Shown one piece after another: positions 62,279 to 64,000 of a stretch of DNA of 64,000 nucleotides (position 1 is the stretch's first letter; each line of letters begins with the position of its first letter). A program made the translations under genes and the position numbers. The stretch spans positions 124,001 to 188,000 of the forward strand of contig CBCPKK010000011.1 of the NCBI GenBank assembly GCA_965119215.1, read 5' to 3'. Origin of the DNA: Buttiauxella sp965119215. GTDB taxonomy: Bacteria > Pseudomonadota > Gammaproteobacteria > Enterobacterales > Enterobacteriaceae. The notes below the pieces were generated by a model, which was given only the letters and a program-made list of their open reading frames with translations, did no database searches and was not told the origin of the DNA.

Positions 62279-64000
62279 CACTTCCCTCTTTTTTCGCCCA
62301 TTGCTTGCGTGGTTTTTTCTGATCGTCCGGGGCTTTAACCCCTTTGAAAGCGTGATGTACCGGCTTGGTGCGCGCCTGATGAATCAGCTCATACAGGGTT
62401 TGCACCAGCGGCTGCATAAAGTCCTGATAACGGCACTGCTTTTCGCTGATTTGCGTTAGCATTGATTCCCACTGCGCCGTCATATCCGGCCTTGCGGCCA
62501 GTTCTGGAAGCGAATGGATCAATGCGCGCCCCGCATCAGACGAATGAATATAGCGCCCTTTTTTTACCAGGAAAGTACGCTTAAACAGCAGTTCGATGAT
62601 CCCCGCGCGGGTGGCTTCTGTACCGAGTCCGTCCGTTGCACGCAGGATCTTTTTCAGATCTTTATCCTGCACAAAACGGGCAATCCCGGTCATTGCAGAG
62701 AGCAACGTCGCATCGGTGAAATGGCGCGGCGGCTGAGTTTGACGCTCATTCACCTCACCTTTTTCACACAACAGTTCGTCACCTTTAGCCACTACCGGCA
62801 GCGGCGTGCCATCGTTCTCTTCGTCGCGTTCTTTACCGCCTAACAACGTGCGCCAGCCTGCTTCGGCCAGGAAACGCGCTTTGGCGTTAAATTTACCGCC
62901 AGCAATATCGAGATCGATGGTGCATTTACGGAACACCGCATCGGCACAGAACTGCATTAAGTATTGTCGGGCGACGAGGTTATAAACTTTAGCTTCATTT
63001 TCAGAAAGCGAGATTTTTGAGCTACGCGCCGTGGGAATAATCGCGTGGTGAGCATCAACTTTTTTATCGTCCCAGCAACGGTTACGCAGATCGGTATTTA
63101 ACGCAGGCTGTGGCAGTAAGTCAGGCTGGTGAATGCTAATCGCGTTCAGTACCGCATGGCGGCCAGCGAAATGTTCTTCCGGTAAGTAACGGCTATCGGA
63201 ACGCGGATAAGTAATCAGCTTGTGCGTTTCATACAGCTTCTGGCAGATATCCAGCACGTTCTGCGCACTTAAACCAAAGCGCTTTGCCGCTTCAATTTGC
63301 AGGCTGGAAAGCGAGAATGGCAACGGAGCCACTTCTGATTCCCGTTTATCATTATACGCGGTGACGATGGCCGGTTGCCCGCCGATACGGTTCACCACAT
63401 GCTCTGCCAGCGGGCGGTGCAGCAAGCGCCCTTCTTCGTCCTGATAAGGCTCGCAAGATTCGCTTGGTATCCACGTCGCCACAAAACGTTCATCCGCAGG
63501 CGTGACGATATGCGCTTTCACTTCAAAGAAATCTTTGGAGACGAAATTCTCGATTTCTTCATCACGACGCACAACCAGGCCCAGTACCGGCGTTTGTACA
63601 CGCCCGACTGAAAGCACACCCTGGTAACCCGCATTACGCCCAAGAATGGTGTAAGCGCGGGTCATGTTGATGCCGTAAAGCCAGTCAGCACGGGCGCGGG
63701 CAAGCGCGGAAACACACAGGGGGATAAATTCGCTGTTAGCACGCAGACGACTAATGGCGCGTTCAACGGCTTGCGGGTTGAGATCGTTAATCAGGCAGCG
63801 TTGCACTTGCTTGCGCTTTTCAGGCGCCAGATCAAGGTAGTCCAGCACTTCGTCCACCAGCAGTTGCCCTTCACGATCCGGGTCACCTGCATGAACCACT
63901 TCGTCTGCCTGCACCAGCAATTTCTTGATGGCATTCAGCTGCTTGGTCACCGACGGGCGCGGCTGTAGCTGCCATTTTTCCGGCACAATTGGCAGGTCGG
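62199..64000 (-). CDS. topB: DNA topoisomerase III, N-terminus beyond the window
   Basis: TopB is a type IA topoisomerase that decatenates replication intermediates. The N-terminal ~69 residues lie outside the window; the frame is open through 64000 and the visible start DLPIVPEKWQLQPRPSVTKQ matches E. coli from about residue 65. The metal-binding TOPRIM part is HAGDPDREGQLL, and the catalytic Tyr is in KLITYPRSDSRYLPEE. LLSAMTGIARFVQDKDLKKI and GLGTEATRAGIIELLFKR follow. The basic tail KKPARRRRSTDNDQ ends inside ynjH. Confidence 0.96.
   Translation of the reverse strand, partial: DLPIVPEKWQLQPRPSVTKQLNAIKKLLVQADEVVHAGDPDREGQLLVDEVLDYLDLAPEKRKQVQRCLINDLNPQAVERAISRLRANSEFIPLCVSALARARADWLYGINMTRAYTILGRNAGYQGVLSVGRVQTPVLGLVVRRDEEIENFVSKDFFEVKAHIVTPADERFVATWIPSESCEPYQDEEGRLLHRPLAEHVVNRIGGQPAIVTAYNDKRESEVAPLPFSLSSLQIEAAKRFGLSAQNVLDICQKLYETHKLITYPRSDSRYLPEEHFAGRHAVLNAISIHQPDLLPQPALNTDLRNRCWDDKKVDAHHAIIPTARSSKISLSENEAKVYNLVARQYLMQFCADAVFRKCTIDLDIAGGKFNAKARFLAEAGWRTLLGGKERDEENDGTPLPVVAKGDELLCEKGEVNERQTQPPRHFTDATLLSAMTGIARFVQDKDLKKILRATDGLGTEATRAGIIELLFKRTFLVKKGRYIHSSDAGRALIHSLPELAARPDMTAQWESMLTQISEKQCRYQDFMQPLVQTLYELIHQARTKPVHHAFKGVKAPDDQKKPRKQWAKKEGSDDATKKPARRRRSTDNDQPAGDGTTP

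Noticed and set aside
1..64000. CRISPR arrays, tRNA or rRNA genes, insertion sequences and prophage
   Set aside because: I scanned the intergenic regions for spaced repeats, tRNA-like arms, transposase frames and attachment repeats and found none that could be supported.

Overview
The window is chromosomal DNA from a member of the Enterobacteriaceae. Most genes are recognisable orthologues of Escherichia coli genes, in an order that closely follows the E. coli K-12 stretch from ydiE to topB. The genus cannot be fixed from the sequence alone. Coding density is high, intergenic gaps are short, and there is no CRISPR array, rRNA, tRNA, insertion sequence or prophage that I can support.

Layout. 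1-838: two AT-rich genes of unknown function, a lipoprotein cut by the window edge and a small membrane protein. 1099-7007: a Fur-box-led haem uptake operon hemPRSTUV. 7022-13271 (minus): selO, ydiV, an orphan LacI-type regulator, nlpC and btuD-btuE-btuC. 13608-14555: a VirK/YbjX-family gene behind a PhoP-box-like site. 14614-21776 (minus): the translation block ihfA-pheT-pheS-pheM-rplT-rpmI-infC-thrS, with the phenylalanine attenuator, an AUU start in infC and the thrS operator hairpin. 22211-31447: a Thr-rich secreted peptide, ydiY, pfkB, ydiZ, yniA, yniB, hxpB, kduD, SOS-box-led ydjM, tcyP and a Sel1-repeat protein. 31471-36578: cedA, katE, osmE, nadE and a YddG-like exporter. 36583-44831: a complete histidine-utilisation cluster (hutU, hutH, hutC, hutD, hutF, hutI, hutG). 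44923-47312: spy, then an AT-rich cassette encoding an orphan Hcp, a lytic-transglycosylase-like protein and small membrane proteins. 47547-53575: the astCADBE arginine catabolic operon with a sigma-54 promoter. 54010-64000: xthA, a TVP38-family gene, ynjBCD transporter, ynjE, ynjF, ynjA, nudG, ynjH and the 3' part of topB.

How the genes work together. Two nutrient clusters stand out against the E. coli map. The hem operon encodes receptor, periplasmic binding protein, ABC importer and cytoplasmic haem handling. It lies where E. coli keeps only ydiE, a lone hemP-family gene. The hut cluster carries HutF (deiminase) plus HutG (N-formylglutamate deformylase), so it specifies the five-step Pseudomonas-type route to glutamate and formate instead of the formamide route of Klebsiella and Salmonella. 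It lies where E. coli keeps only ves, a lone hutD-family gene. Two copies of one 13-base motif in front of hutH and hutI look like HutC operators. Together hut and ast make this region a centre for amino-acid nitrogen scavenging.

The best candidate for an undescribed system is the Hcp cassette at 45489-47312. An Hcp gene overlaps a gene whose product shows lytic-transglycosylase motifs and no signal peptide. That gene overlaps a membrane-protein gene interrupted at an A7 slippery heptamer. It reads as a type VI secretion effector and immunity module far from any secretion core.
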